Assembly: GCA_002788515.1 (NCBI GenBank)
Contig: PFRJ01000093.1
Span: 1 to 26,771, forward strand
Source: Nitrosopumilales archaeon CG_4_9_14_0_2_um_filter_34_16
GTDB taxonomy: Archaea; Thermoproteota; Nitrososphaeria; Nitrososphaerales; Nitrosopumilaceae
Reading direction: 5' to 3'
Length of the DNA stretch: 26,771 nucleotides
The notes beneath the pieces were generated by a model. It was not told the origin of the DNA and made no database searches. It saw nothing but the letters and a program-made list of their open reading frames with translations. Position numbers and translations under genes: made by a program. This document shows, in pieces, positions 1-7,350 of this stretch (its first letter is position 1; each line of letters starts with the position of its first letter).

Positions 1-368
1 CTAGAAAACCAAAAAATGATAAATTTTCAAGAAAACAAGAAAGTTTCTTTTCTAATGGTTCAGACAAATTTTATGCCACAATAAAAGAAAAATTATTTGA
101 AATTTTAGGCGGAAAGACTTGTTCAAGTTGCGGATTTAAAGATGAAAGAGCATTAGGAATTACTTCATTATATGATGATTCTTTTTCTAGTGCCGGACGT
201 GGTAGCGATGTATCTTCATGGGGAAAATATGTATCAGCACCTGAACTTGCTAGGGAAGAGCTAAAGGTTTTGTGCTTAAACTGTAATGAAATCCGTCAAC
301 CTATATCAAAACCAAAAGAAAATCTCTCAAAGCCAAAATCTAAAAAGAGTAAATATTTTCCTAGATAA
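1..368 (+). CDS. Four-cysteine zinc-binding protein, HNH-like, 5' end missing
   Basis: The reading frame is open from base 3 to a TAA at 366-368, so only the last 121 residues are in the window. The visible part has a basic N-terminal stretch, then CSSCGF, then LCLNCNE about 50 residues later, and a Lys/Pro/Ser-rich tail. Paired CxxC motifs with this spacing, and the DERALGI segment after the first pair, resemble the zinc knuckles of HNH-type domains common in thaumarchaea. The usual catalytic Asp-His after ALxI is not visible (SLYDD is there instead), so if it is an HNH relative it is probably not a nuclease. Nucleic-acid binding is an inference. The start lies outside the window. Confidence 0.7.
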   Translation, partial: RKPKNDKFSRKQESFFSNGSDKFYATIKEKLFEILGGKTCSSCGFKDERALGITSLYDDSFSSAGRGSDVSSWGKYVSAPELAREELKVLCLNCNEIRQPISKPKENLSKPKSKKSKYFPR

Positions 369-427
369 TTAGAATCATCTTTGAGAATTTGTTAACACTT
401 TAATTATAATTATTTTAAAACCTCGTT

Positions 428-508
428 ATGAATAGTGATTTTAAGGCATTGGGGATATCTTTGATTGCTGTGATCGGAATAGTTGCTCTTTATGTTGTAT
501 TCCGTTAA
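428..508 (+). CDS. Possible 26-residue single-span membrane peptide
   Basis: ATG at 428 opens a 26-codon frame ending at TAA 506-508. The product starts MNSDFKALG and continues with about 16 hydrophobic residues (ISLIAVIGIVALYVVF) and a final Arg, which is the pattern of a single transmembrane helix. An AT-rich TATA-like stretch (taattataattatttt, 401-416) sits at leaderless-promoter distance. The frame ends five bases before the stop of the convergent gene, so it neatly fills the gap between two genes. No function can be assigned. It could be a chance ORF in AT-rich DNA. Confidence 0.4.
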   Translation: MNSDFKALGISLIAVIGIVALYVVFR

Positions 509-513
509 TGGTT

Positions 514-795
514 TTATTCTTTGACTATCTCAACTATGTGTTCAAGAATTTTAGTTGAAACTAACTTGTGCTCTTTATCAATAACAGATTGAATAAAATC
601 TGCAAATCTTTCTACATCGTCTTCATCTTTAAGTAGAACACTGTGGGCTGATTTGTCTTTTAATGAAACTACCAATTCATTTTTTATTACATTTAAAATT
701 CCTGTAATGTATGTCTCTCTTGCATCTTTAATGAAAATTAAATTTGCTAATTTTTTAGCCTCGTATTTATCGTCACATGCAATACTGATTTTCAT
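514..795 (-). CDS. Conserved-looking small protein, possibly Pcc1-like
   Basis: This 93-residue protein begins MKISIACDD. Its ATG overlaps the trpS stop codon in an ATGA (792-795), so it is almost certainly co-transcribed and translationally coupled with trpS. It is soluble, with an alternating beta/alpha pattern, a strand-like NELVVSL segment and a C-terminal helix. Length and layout are loosely like Pcc1, the small dimerising subunit of the KEOPS tRNA-modification complex, which would suit the neighbourhood. I see no diagnostic residue that settles this, so the function is left open. The gene itself is well supported by the coupling. Confidence 0.75.
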   Translation of the reverse strand: MKISIACDDKYEAKKLANLIFIKDARETYITGILNVIKNELVVSLKDKSAHSVLLKDEDDVERFADFIQSVIDKEHKLVSTKILEHIVEIVKE

Positions 796-1904
796 TTATT
801 CTCAAAAAGAAACTGTTCTATTGTATCTTTTGCTTTTTCTCTTTTTTCTTGATGAACTGCAAGAAACTCATTAATTTTTTCAATTAATATTGCTTTTAGT
901 TCGCCTGAAAGTAGTTTTCCAGATTTATAATCTTCATAAATTTTTTTTAATTTATTATCATCCGGCTCAAAAAATATTCTTAAATATTGATATGATACAT
1001 CAACATCTGGATTTCCGCCAAGCTTTCTATGCTGTTCAACATTAGATTGCCCACCTGAAAATGCATATTTGTTAATCTTATTTTTTACAATGTTTGGTGG
1101 ATCAGTTGTGTACACTGTATCTTTTTCATTAGATGCAGACATTTTACCTCCTGGTCCCTCTAGACCTGGAATCATTATGTTGTGAATTAACGCTGGTTTC
1201 TGTTTTCCAATTTTTGGTGCAACATCTCTTGTTAATCTAAAATGAGGATCTTGATCAACTCCTAGTGGAATTAAAACTGGTTTATCTTCAATAAAACATG
1301 GTGCAGATTGTAATGATGTGTAAAAAATCATTCCAATATTTGTTTCGTTTGTAAATCCAAATGTTGCTTTTGTATTGGAAAAATTAATTTTCTTTGCAAC
1401 TTGAGCTGCAATAGGATAAAGTGTTTGAATATTTTTTGTGTTGATGATGATTTTTGTTTTTTCTGGTTTGAAACCTAATGCAATAAAATCCAATGCGTTT
1501 TCATATGCAAATTTACCTGTTTCTTCTAACGTTGAATTAGGTTTTGAATAAAATTTCTCATCGTCGGTAAGTTGAAAATACATATTGACATCAAATTTCT
1601 CTTGTAGCCATTTTGCAAATATCCATGGTACCAAATGTCCAATATGAGTATGTCCTGATGGACCTCTTCCGGTATATAGGAAGAATTTGTTACCTTTTTC
1701 ATATTCGTCAAGAATTCTGTTCATTTCTCTATGAGAAAAGAAAATCCCTCTTCTGAGCATAAAATGGTCTTCTCCTGTAATTTTCTTTATCCTCTCTAGT
1801 AAATCCGAAGAAATCTTCTCTGTGCCGAATTGTTTGATTAACTTATCATAGTCAATATCGCCCTCTACATGCCAAGGAGTTACAATAAAGTCGTCAGCTG
1901 ACAT
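792..1904 (-). CDS. trpS: Tryptophan--tRNA ligase
   Basis: This class I synthetase charges tRNA-Trp with tryptophan in the cytoplasm. The 370-residue length and the N-terminal extension before the Rossmann fold fit the archaeal/eukaryal TrpRS form, not the shorter bacterial one. The signature HIGH is seen exactly at residues 87-90, preceded by TGRGPSGHT. The second signature appears as KMSAS at 254-258 inside GPGGKMSAS. LIPLGVDQDPHFRLTRD, typical of TrpRS/TyrRS, lies near residues 211-227. The ATG at 1904 is about 25 bases from a TTTAAA box, suggesting a leaderless mRNA. It is divergent from pheS and leads a two-gene operon. A tRNA-Trp gene lies 7.7 kb away. Confidence 0.97.
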   Translation of the reverse strand: MSADDFIVTPWHVEGDIDYDKLIKQFGTEKISSDLLERIKKITGEDHFMLRRGIFFSHREMNRILDEYEKGNKFFLYTGRGPSGHTHIGHLVPWIFAKWLQEKFDVNMYFQLTDDEKFYSKPNSTLEETGKFAYENALDFIALGFKPEKTKIIINTKNIQTLYPIAAQVAKKINFSNTKATFGFTNETNIGMIFYTSLQSAPCFIEDKPVLIPLGVDQDPHFRLTRDVAPKIGKQKPALIHNIMIPGLEGPGGKMSASNEKDTVYTTDPPNIVKNKINKYAFSGGQSNVEQHRKLGGNPDVDVSYQYLRIFFEPDDNKLKKIYEDYKSGKLLSGELKAILIEKINEFLAVHQEKREKAKDTIEQFLFENK

Positions 1905-1923
1905 TCATCTTGACTTAGGTTAA

Positions 1924-1934
1924 GGTTTAAAAAG
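1924..1934. promoter_or_regulatory. Shared TATA-like box between trpS and pheS
   Basis: The gap between the two divergent genes is only 45 bases and holds one clear TATA-like element, ggTTTAAAaag, whose core is palindromic. Its centre is about 24.5 bases from the trpS ATG. It is about 21.5 bases from the pheS TTG at 1950 and about 27.5 from a second in-frame TTG at 1956. These are the distances expected for leaderless archaeal transcripts in both directions. Confidence 0.55.
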
Positions 1935-1949
1935 TCTTTTTCGGATTCT

Positions 1950-3344
1950 TTGCTGTTGTCACAAGTTTTTCATGATATTGAAAAAAAAATTATCATTTCT
2001 CTAAGAGCCAATCCTAAACAAACTCCTGAAATGTTGGAAAAATCAACACAACTTTCACCTGATCAAATCAGACGAGGAATTGAATGGCTTAAACTAAAAG
2101 ATTTGGCACTTGTCACTGAATCTCAAACAAGCGTGTTCAGTTTAGGTAAAAATGGTACTGAATCATTTCAGAAAGGATTACCTGAAAGGAGATTGTTAAA
2201 TTTACTGCAGAACGGACCTAGAAAAATATCTGATTTACAAAAAGAACTTGGTTCTGTTTTTGGCCCTTCAATGGGTTTAGCTAGAAAAAACAATTGGATT
2301 GAAGCTAATTCTGAACAAATTTCCATTAATAAATCCCCTTTGGATCTTCCAGGCGAAAAAACCCTCAAACTTATTGGAAATAAGAAACTATCTAAAACAG
2401 AAATTGATTTTAATGATTTATCGGGATTATTGTCAAGACCTGATTTTATAGTTGAAGATATAATCAAAACTAAAGAAATCACTTTATCTGATTCTGCAAA
2501 AGATATTGAGCTTTCAGATTCTACTGGAGATATTGACGTTGAAGCAAAAGTTCCAGAAGTTTTTGTTGCTAGAACTCATCCATTAAAAGATACTATTGAT
2601 GAAATCCGTGAAATTTTTGTAACGTTGGGCTTTTCTGAAATTCTTGGTAACATGACTCAGTCAAGTTTTTGGAATTTTGATGCTTTGTTTACTCCACAAG
2701 ATCATCCTGCAAGAGAATTACAAGACACATTCTATCTGGATAAAATGTCTGCTAAAAAAATTGGGACATCAGAACAAATAAGAAAAGTTTCTGAGTCACA
2801 CAAGAAAAATTGGAGATACCAATGGGACATCAACGAAGCACGAAAAATGGTTTTACGAACTCATACTACCAGTGTGACTATAAAGCATTTAGCTGAAACC
2901 AAACCTGATGAAGCACGGATTTTTTCACTAGGTCGTGTTTTTCGTAATGAAAAAGTCAGCTACAAACATCTTGTAGAATTTAACCAAGTTGAGGGTGTTG
3001 TAGTTGGAAAAGATGCATCTTTGAGAAATTTAATGGGTATCCAACGAGAATTTTACAAACGTATTGGGATTACTAAAATAAAATTCTGGCCTACATTTTT
3101 TCCTTACACTGAACCATCTCTACAAACAATGGTGTATAATGAAAAACTAGGAAAATGGATTGAGTTATTTGGAATGGGTATATTCAGACCTGAAGTGACC
3201 AGACCTCTTGGAATCACTAAACCTGTTTTGGCGTGGGGTGGAGGCATTGAAAGAATTGCTATGTTAAAATATGATCTCAATGATGTGCGAGAGTTTTACA
3301 ATAACAATCTTGGTTGGTTAAGGAGTGCCACAAAATGCCAGTAG
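1950..3344 (+). CDS. pheS: Phenylalanine--tRNA ligase alpha subunit
   Basis: This is the catalytic subunit of the alpha2-beta2 class II PheRS. The N-terminal 200 residues form the archaeal winged-helix/linker region. The catalytic core then shows HPARELQDTFYL near 252-263, the motif 2 arginine in GRVFRNE (328-334), and motif 3 GGGIERIAML at 430-439. The 464-residue length fits the archaeal form. The start used is TTG at 1950; TTG at 1956, giving a protein two residues shorter, fits the TATA spacing better. The stop overlaps the beginning of pheT by 10 bases, consistent with equal production of the two subunits. Confidence 0.96.
   Translation: MLLSQVFHDIEKKIIISLRANPKQTPEMLEKSTQLSPDQIRRGIEWLKLKDLALVTESQTSVFSLGKNGTESFQKGLPERRLLNLLQNGPRKISDLQKELGSVFGPSMGLARKNNWIEANSEQISINKSPLDLPGEKTLKLIGNKKLSKTEIDFNDLSGLLSRPDFIVEDIIKTKEITLSDSAKDIELSDSTGDIDVEAKVPEVFVARTHPLKDTIDEIREIFVTLGFSEILGNMTQSSFWNFDALFTPQDHPARELQDTFYLDKMSAKKIGTSEQIRKVSESHKKNWRYQWDINEARKMVLRTHTTSVTIKHLAETKPDEARIFSLGRVFRNEKVSYKHLVEFNQVEGVVVGKDASLRNLMGIQREFYKRIGITKIKFWPTFFPYTEPSLQTMVYNEKLGKWIELFGMGIFRPEVTRPLGITKPVLAWGGGIERIAMLKYDLNDVREFYNNNLGWLRSATKCQ
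3321..3325 (+). promoter_or_regulatory. Shine-Dalgarno site for pheT
   Basis: AGGAG nine bases before the ATG at 3335, inside the last codons of pheS. It fixes the pheT start and fits the leadered internal gene of an otherwise leaderless operon. Confidence 0.6.
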
Positions 3345-4969
3345 TAGAACTATCTTACACGCGTCTTCAAAAATTAGTTGGCAAGGTTACAAAAAAACAG
3401 ATTTCTGACTCATTACCGTTTCTTGGATTGGATATAGAATCTGAAAATAAAGATTCAGTTAGAATTGAATACAGTCCAAATAGGCCTGATTATTCCACTG
3501 ATTTTGGAATCGCACTTGGTCTGCAAGGATTACTTGGTGTTAAAACAGGAATCATAAAACTCAATATAAAAAAATCTAACCAATACCTAATTTCTGTAAA
3601 ACCCGCTGTTACAAAAATTCGTCCTTTTGTTACTGGAATTGTTGCAAAAAATGGAACAGTTGATGATAAAACAATTAAACAATTAATGGCAATGCAAGAA
3701 GATCTTCATTTTGGAATAGGAAGAAAAAGGAAAAAATCTTCTATTGGAATACATGATTTAGATAAAATCCAATTTCCTTTGGTTTACACAACTACTAATA
3801 GAAATCATAAATTCATTCCATTAAATTCAGAAAAAGAGATCACTGTATCTGAAATACTATCGACTACAGATGTTGGTAAAGATTATGGATCTTTATTGGG
3901 GCAATCTTCACAAGTACCAATTATTCTTGATAAGAATCAAAATACTGTATCTTTCCCTCCAATAATTAACGCTGCAATTACCACAGTCACTACTAAAACA
4001 CGAAATCTCTTTGTTGAAGTAACTGGACTCAATAAAGATGACGCTGAAGATATGCTTTCAGTAGTTGCAACTATTTTACAAACTGCAGGATTTACGTTAG
4101 AATCAGTTAATATATCTGGAATGAAAAATTCATCACCAAAACTAGAATCAAAGAAAATTTCTGTTAACTCTTCACTGATTAACCAAAGCCTTGGTTTGAA
4201 TCTTAATTCATCAAAAATCATTTCATCTTTGAAAAAATCTAGATTAGACGCAATATCTAAAGGAACAAACATCATTTGCACAATTCCTTCATACCGATTT
4301 GATATTTTTGGACCTATGGACTTAGTTGAAGAAGTTGCTTTAGGATATGGGATTCATAATCTTGAACCTACACTGTCACCTTCTCAAACCATTGGTAATA
4401 CAAATCCTGTATCTGTCAAACTAAAATCGTTAGATCAAACCATGATTGGTCTTGGATATCTTGAAGCGCTGAACTCTAGTTTGACTAGTAAACGCGTCTT
4501 ATATGAAATGACTAACAGAATTCCATCAACAATTATTTCTGTATTGGATTCAAAAAGTCAGGAGCATACTATTTTACGTGATTCTATACTTCCTGGATTA
4601 TTAGAAAACCTTTCAAGAAATATTCATGAGTCTTATCCGCAGAAAATGTTCGAAACCGGTACTGTTTTTCAATATGATGATCCAATATCTGAAAAAATTA
4701 ATTTTTCTGGTATTAGTGCTCATAAGGATGCAAATTTTACAGAAATAAAATCCATGTTGCAATCTGCGTTAAAGATTGGATTTGGAATTAAAATTGAAAC
4801 AAAAACTGTAATCCATCCTACATTTGAAGATGGTCATTGTGCAACAGTAATTCTAAATGGTAAGACAATTGGATTAATTGGAAAAATTAATTCAAAGACT
4901 ATTGAAAATTATAAAATCCGCATTCCTGTAGTTGGATTTGAAGTCTCGTTATCTGATTCTATTCTCTAA
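3335..4969 (+). CDS. pheT: Phenylalanine--tRNA ligase beta subunit
   Basis: This is the non-catalytic beta subunit that completes PheRS, binding tRNA and editing tyrosine. The protein of 544 residues is the compact archaeal type without the bacterial N-terminal EMAP-like domain. It starts MPVVELSYTRLQKLVG. IEYSPNRPDYSTDFG is typical of the B1 domain, VEEVALGYGI of the B5 region, and LRDSILPGLLENLSRN of the catalytic-like domain. I chose ATG 3335 over an upstream in-frame GTG at 3314 because AGGAG at 3321-3325 lies nine bases before it. The gene overlaps the pheS end by 10 bases. Confidence 0.95.
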   Translation: MPVVELSYTRLQKLVGKVTKKQISDSLPFLGLDIESENKDSVRIEYSPNRPDYSTDFGIALGLQGLLGVKTGIIKLNIKKSNQYLISVKPAVTKIRPFVTGIVAKNGTVDDKTIKQLMAMQEDLHFGIGRKRKKSSIGIHDLDKIQFPLVYTTTNRNHKFIPLNSEKEITVSEILSTTDVGKDYGSLLGQSSQVPIILDKNQNTVSFPPIINAAITTVTTKTRNLFVEVTGLNKDDAEDMLSVVATILQTAGFTLESVNISGMKNSSPKLESKKISVNSSLINQSLGLNLNSSKIISSLKKSRLDAISKGTNIICTIPSYRFDIFGPMDLVEEVALGYGIHNLEPTLSPSQTIGNTNPVSVKLKSLDQTMIGLGYLEALNSSLTSKRVLYEMTNRIPSTIISVLDSKSQEHTILRDSILPGLLENLSRNIHESYPQKMFETGTVFQYDDPISEKINFSGISAHKDANFTEIKSMLQSALKIGFGIKIETKTVIHPTFEDGHCATVILNGKTIGLIGKINSKTIENYKIRIPVVGFEVSLSDSIL

Positions 4970-4996
4970 ACTCAAAATTGATTCACTTCTAAAAAC

Positions 4997-5011
4997 TATT
5001 TTATAAAAATA
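4997..5011 (+). promoter_or_regulatory. TATA-like element before the RNA candidate
   Basis: ctattttataaaaat lies just upstream of the first base of the long terminal stem of the RNA candidate at 5020. It suggests that the RNA has its own promoter and is not the 3' end of the pheST transcript. The exact transcription start cannot be read from the sequence. Confidence 0.4.
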
Positions 5012-5019
5012 ATCCCATC

Positions 5020-5235
5020 AATGGTTTTTAGGAGGAATGGTCTCATCATAAATGCCCAAGAGCAGGCATGCAGACGGATTAGGATGAGACGATCGTTATG
5101 ATACCAGTGATTTCTAATTCACCCAGGCGTGCTACATTATGGGCAACCCCGGTTTCAGAACGCGAGGAGGCGTATGGCTATTCCAATGATTTAGTGCGAG
5201 TCAGAACCGGGGAACATTTCTTACCAAAAACCATT
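5020..5235 (+). ncRNA. Structured RNA candidate, class not recognised
   Basis: This 216-base stretch has no reading frame and is clearly richer in G and C than its surroundings. Its ends pair over a long distance: aatggttttt (5020-5029) with aaaaaccatt (5226-5235), continued past one bulged A by gg 5031-5032 with cc 5224-5225. Inside lie gtctcatc (5040-5047) with gatgagac (5083-5090), enclosing atgcc (5052-5056) with ggcat (5065-5069). A third stem pairs ccccggtt (5147-5154) with aaccgggg (5205-5212). Perfect 8-10 bp stems in AT-rich DNA are unlikely by chance. I looked for the SRP helix-8 motif and the RNase P GAAAGTCC/ACAGAA motifs and found neither. It may be a stand-alone RNA or a leader of the EVE gene. 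Confidence 0.6.
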
Positions 5236-5264
5236 AAACATCCATGCAAATACAGAAAAATGAA

Positions 5265-5684
5265 ATGACAAATTATTGGTTAGCAAAACAAGAACCTAGT
5301 GGCCCAAGAGGATATAACTTTGAACAGCTCAAAAAAGAAAAAGTAACTGTATGGGATGGGGTTCATAACAATCTTGCATTAAAACACATGCGAGAAATGA
5401 AACCTGGTGATCTTGTATTATTTTATCATACAGGTAATGAAAGACAAGCTGTGGGAATCATGCAAGTTACATCTGATCCCTATCCTAATCCAAAAGAAAC
5501 CGTTGAACGTTTTATTGTAGTGAATGTAAAATATAAAAAATCATTCAAACGTCCAGTAACTCTTGATGAAATGAAACAAGAGAAAAAATTCAAAGATTGG
5601 GAATTAATTAGAATTTCAAGGTTATCTGTAATGCCTGTACCAAAGTCTATTTGGGATGCAATCCTAAATCTTTCTCAAAACTAA
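5265..5684 (+). CDS. EVE domain protein
   Basis: This is a single-domain protein of 139 residues. EVE domains are PUA/YTH-like folds thought to bind modified bases in RNA or DNA. The family pattern is plain: NYWLAKQEPSGPRGYNF at the start, then VWDGVHNNLA, MKPGDLVLFYHTGNE, and SDPYPNPKE. An upstream in-frame ATG at 5244 would add seven residues (MQIQKNE) unlike the family start. MTNYWLAK at 5265 is preferred, and attaaaca at 5234-5241 could serve as its leaderless TATA box. It follows the structured RNA candidate directly, which may be coincidence or a regulatory link. Confidence 0.92.
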   Translation: MTNYWLAKQEPSGPRGYNFEQLKKEKVTVWDGVHNNLALKHMREMKPGDLVLFYHTGNERQAVGIMQVTSDPYPNPKETVERFIVVNVKYKKSFKRPVTLDEMKQEKKFKDWELIRISRLSVMPVPKSIWDAILNLSQN

Positions 5685-5727
5685 CCCTAATCGGTTTATT
5701 GATATAGTCGATTTATTTAATTATTGT

Positions 5728-5967
5728 ATGGCAACAGCGTATGTTTTAATAAACTGTGAACTAGGCTCTGAAGAATCTATTATTCAGCAATTAAAGGGCT
5801 TAGACGGTGTTAAAGAAGTTCATGGAACTTTTGGTGCATATGATATTTTGGCCAAGATCGAATCTGATACTGTAGAAAAACTTAGAGAAACAATCACCTG
5901 GAAAATCAGAAAAATCGAGAAGATTCGTTCCACTCTAACCCTGATGGGTATTGAAGGCCAATCATAA
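5728..5967 (+). CDS. Free-standing Lrp/AsnC ligand-binding (RAM) domain protein
   Basis: The 79-residue protein matches the C-terminal ligand-binding domain of Lrp/AsnC regulators (AsnC_trans_reg) and lacks the DNA-binding helix-turn-helix. The pattern is a beta strand (TAYVLINCELG), a helix, GVKEVHGTFGAYDILAKIE, a second helix, and a final strand with STLTLMGI. Such stand-alone domains form oligomers that bind small molecules, often amino acids, and can partner full-length Lrp proteins. AT-rich sequence just before the ATG (gatttatttaatta) could be its promoter. The next gene starts 18 bases after the stop and may be in the same transcript. Confidence 0.9.
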   Translation: MATAYVLINCELGSEESIIQQLKGLDGVKEVHGTFGAYDILAKIESDTVEKLRETITWKIRKIEKIRSTLTLMGIEGQS

Positions 5968-5985
5968 ACACCTTTTTTTCTTAAT

Positions 5986-6552
5986 ATGATTTTACATTTT
6001 ATTTTTGTAATACGGGAAGAAGATCGTGAAAAACGACAACTTGAATTTGAATATGTTAAAAAAATGAGCCAATTTTACAAGGTTTGGATTAAAGAAAAAT
6101 TTGATAAAGATTATGAAATTCAATGCGATGAAATGATTACAACACCTAGAAGTATTCTACAACGTCTTGATACACATACATTGCTACGTGATCATGAGCA
6201 AAGAGGAAAAGACGTTTATCATTTCTATTTAACTCATTTCAAACCTTGGTGGACTGATTGTACTTGTGAAGGATATCATGCAGAAAATTTTGGGATGGTA
6301 TTTTGGCAAACCCCAAAAGAATCAAACGATACATTGTTTCTTGCAGAAAAAAACTGTACTACAGTATCTCACGAATTACTTCATGAGTTATTGAGAATCT
6401 CTGGACACAAAAAATTCGTTCAAGAAGTTCACGATGTATGGACTAAGCATTTCTTTGAACAATTAGAATTTGAACAGTATGGTGAAGATTTTCAAAAGAC
6501 TGATGGCAAACCAATGTTTCTAACAATGGATACTGCTCAATTAAATCTGTAA
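5986..6552 (+). CDS. HELLH-motif zincin-like protein, family not recognised
   Basis: I do not recognise the family of this 188-residue protein. It has a zinc-peptidase HExxH motif, HELLH, at residues 129-133, followed by another Glu at 134. His-141, His-149 and His-154 follow, and one of these could be the third metal ligand. Upstream lie an acidic/basic helical N-terminal half and a Cys-containing segment (WTDCTCEGYHAENFG) near 90-103. No signal peptide or membrane span is seen, so it probably acts in the cytoplasm. It follows the Lrp-type gene by 18 bases. Peptidase activity is inferred from the motif only; the histidines could serve a structural metal site. Confidence 0.75.
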   Translation: MILHFIFVIREEDREKRQLEFEYVKKMSQFYKVWIKEKFDKDYEIQCDEMITTPRSILQRLDTHTLLRDHEQRGKDVYHFYLTHFKPWWTDCTCEGYHAENFGMVFWQTPKESNDTLFLAEKNCTTVSHELLHELLRISGHKKFVQEVHDVWTKHFFEQLEFEQYGEDFQKTDGKPMFLTMDTAQLNL

Positions 6553-6566
6553 TGCTGTTTCTAAAA

Positions 6567-7199
6567 TTAACACTTTGTCACTGAATAAATATTGTTTTCA
6601 AAGTTTGCTGTTTTAAAATCTAATTTATTTTCAGGATCATTTGTTCTTGATTTACTTAACGTTTCAAGCTCTACTAATGCATCTCCTCTAAAACCAACAG
6701 ATGATCCATAAATTCCATCTGTCAACATTGTTCCGTGATCTCCTTTTTTGATATCATCTACCATTTCATAGAATCTGGCTGTTTCTTTTTTATTCACTGG
6801 GTTTCCAGTTGCTTTGTTAAATGCCACTGCAATATACATTCCATTATTTTTTACTGCAACTGGAACTTTGTGATTCTTACCTGATGATCCAGGGATTGTG
6901 TCATTAACAATAACTTCACATTTATGATACATGCTTGATACATATGCATAGAATCTATACTGAGCATATCTTCCAGCAGAATCTTCTTCACCTACAACAA
7001 AAACTTTATGTAATAATTCTAAAGCATCATCGTTCATACTTTGTAGTCTATCATCAATTCTTCCTCTTTCTAGTAGTTCTGATTTGCATTCTTTTGCAAC
7101 TAGTACTAAAATAAAATCAGGTAAATTATAATTTTTAAGGGCAGCTACAAACGCTCCTGCTTGTGACATTCCAAATTTTGGGAAGCCTTTATTGACCAT
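6567..7199 (-). CDS. Lineage protein of unknown function, weakly Mrr-like
   Basis: This 210-residue soluble protein is not recognised. Its N-terminal half is helical. The second half has the strand-strand-helix run CEVIVNDTIPG, KVPVAVKNNGMYIAVAFNK, ETARFYEMVDDI and GTMLTDGIYGSS. That order resembles Mrr-type PD-(D/E)XK nuclease domains, where an Asp is followed by E-x-K and later by an ILVT-like strand. Here the E-x-K position reads AFNK, so catalytic residues may be lost. This is a weak inference. I chose ATG 7199 because GAGGT (7206-7210) lies six bases before it; the ATG at 7205 directly abuts that site. It is divergent from aconitase. Confidence 0.75.
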   Translation of the reverse strand: MVNKGFPKFGMSQAGAFVAALKNYNLPDFILVLVAKECKSELLERGRIDDRLQSMNDDALELLHKVFVVGEEDSAGRYAQYRFYAYVSSMYHKCEVIVNDTIPGSSGKNHKVPVAVKNNGMYIAVAFNKATGNPVNKKETARFYEMVDDIKKGDHGTMLTDGIYGSSVGFRGDALVELETLSKSRTNDPENKLDFKTANFENNIYSVTKC

Positions 7200-7318
7200 A
7201 TTCATACCTCAATTTAGAAAATTTACGAGTCTCCAACAATGTATTAAAAAGCTGCTTTTGGCTTATAATTGTTAAGAATTTTCCTGCCTGAAACAATTTT
7301 GTTTATTTTTAAATTGTA

Positions 7319-7330
7319 AATAATAAATTG
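7319..7330 (+). promoter_or_regulatory. TATA-like box of the aconitase gene
   Basis: The AT-rich element aataataaattg is centred about 26 bases before the GTG start at 7351, the distance typical of leaderless archaeal transcripts. Confidence 0.4.
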
Positions 7331-7350
7331 GGATTAAATCAACGTGTATT

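Noticed and set aside
653..874. 73-residue plus-strand frame
   Set aside because: Overlaps the trpS and 93-residue gene pair on the other strand, and its product is Leu/Phe-rich without any support.
5020..5235. SRP RNA or RNase P RNA as the identity of the structured region
   Set aside because: No GGAA-capped helix 8 with AGCA for SRP, and no GAAAGTCC or properly placed ACAGAA for RNase P; the total length is also short.
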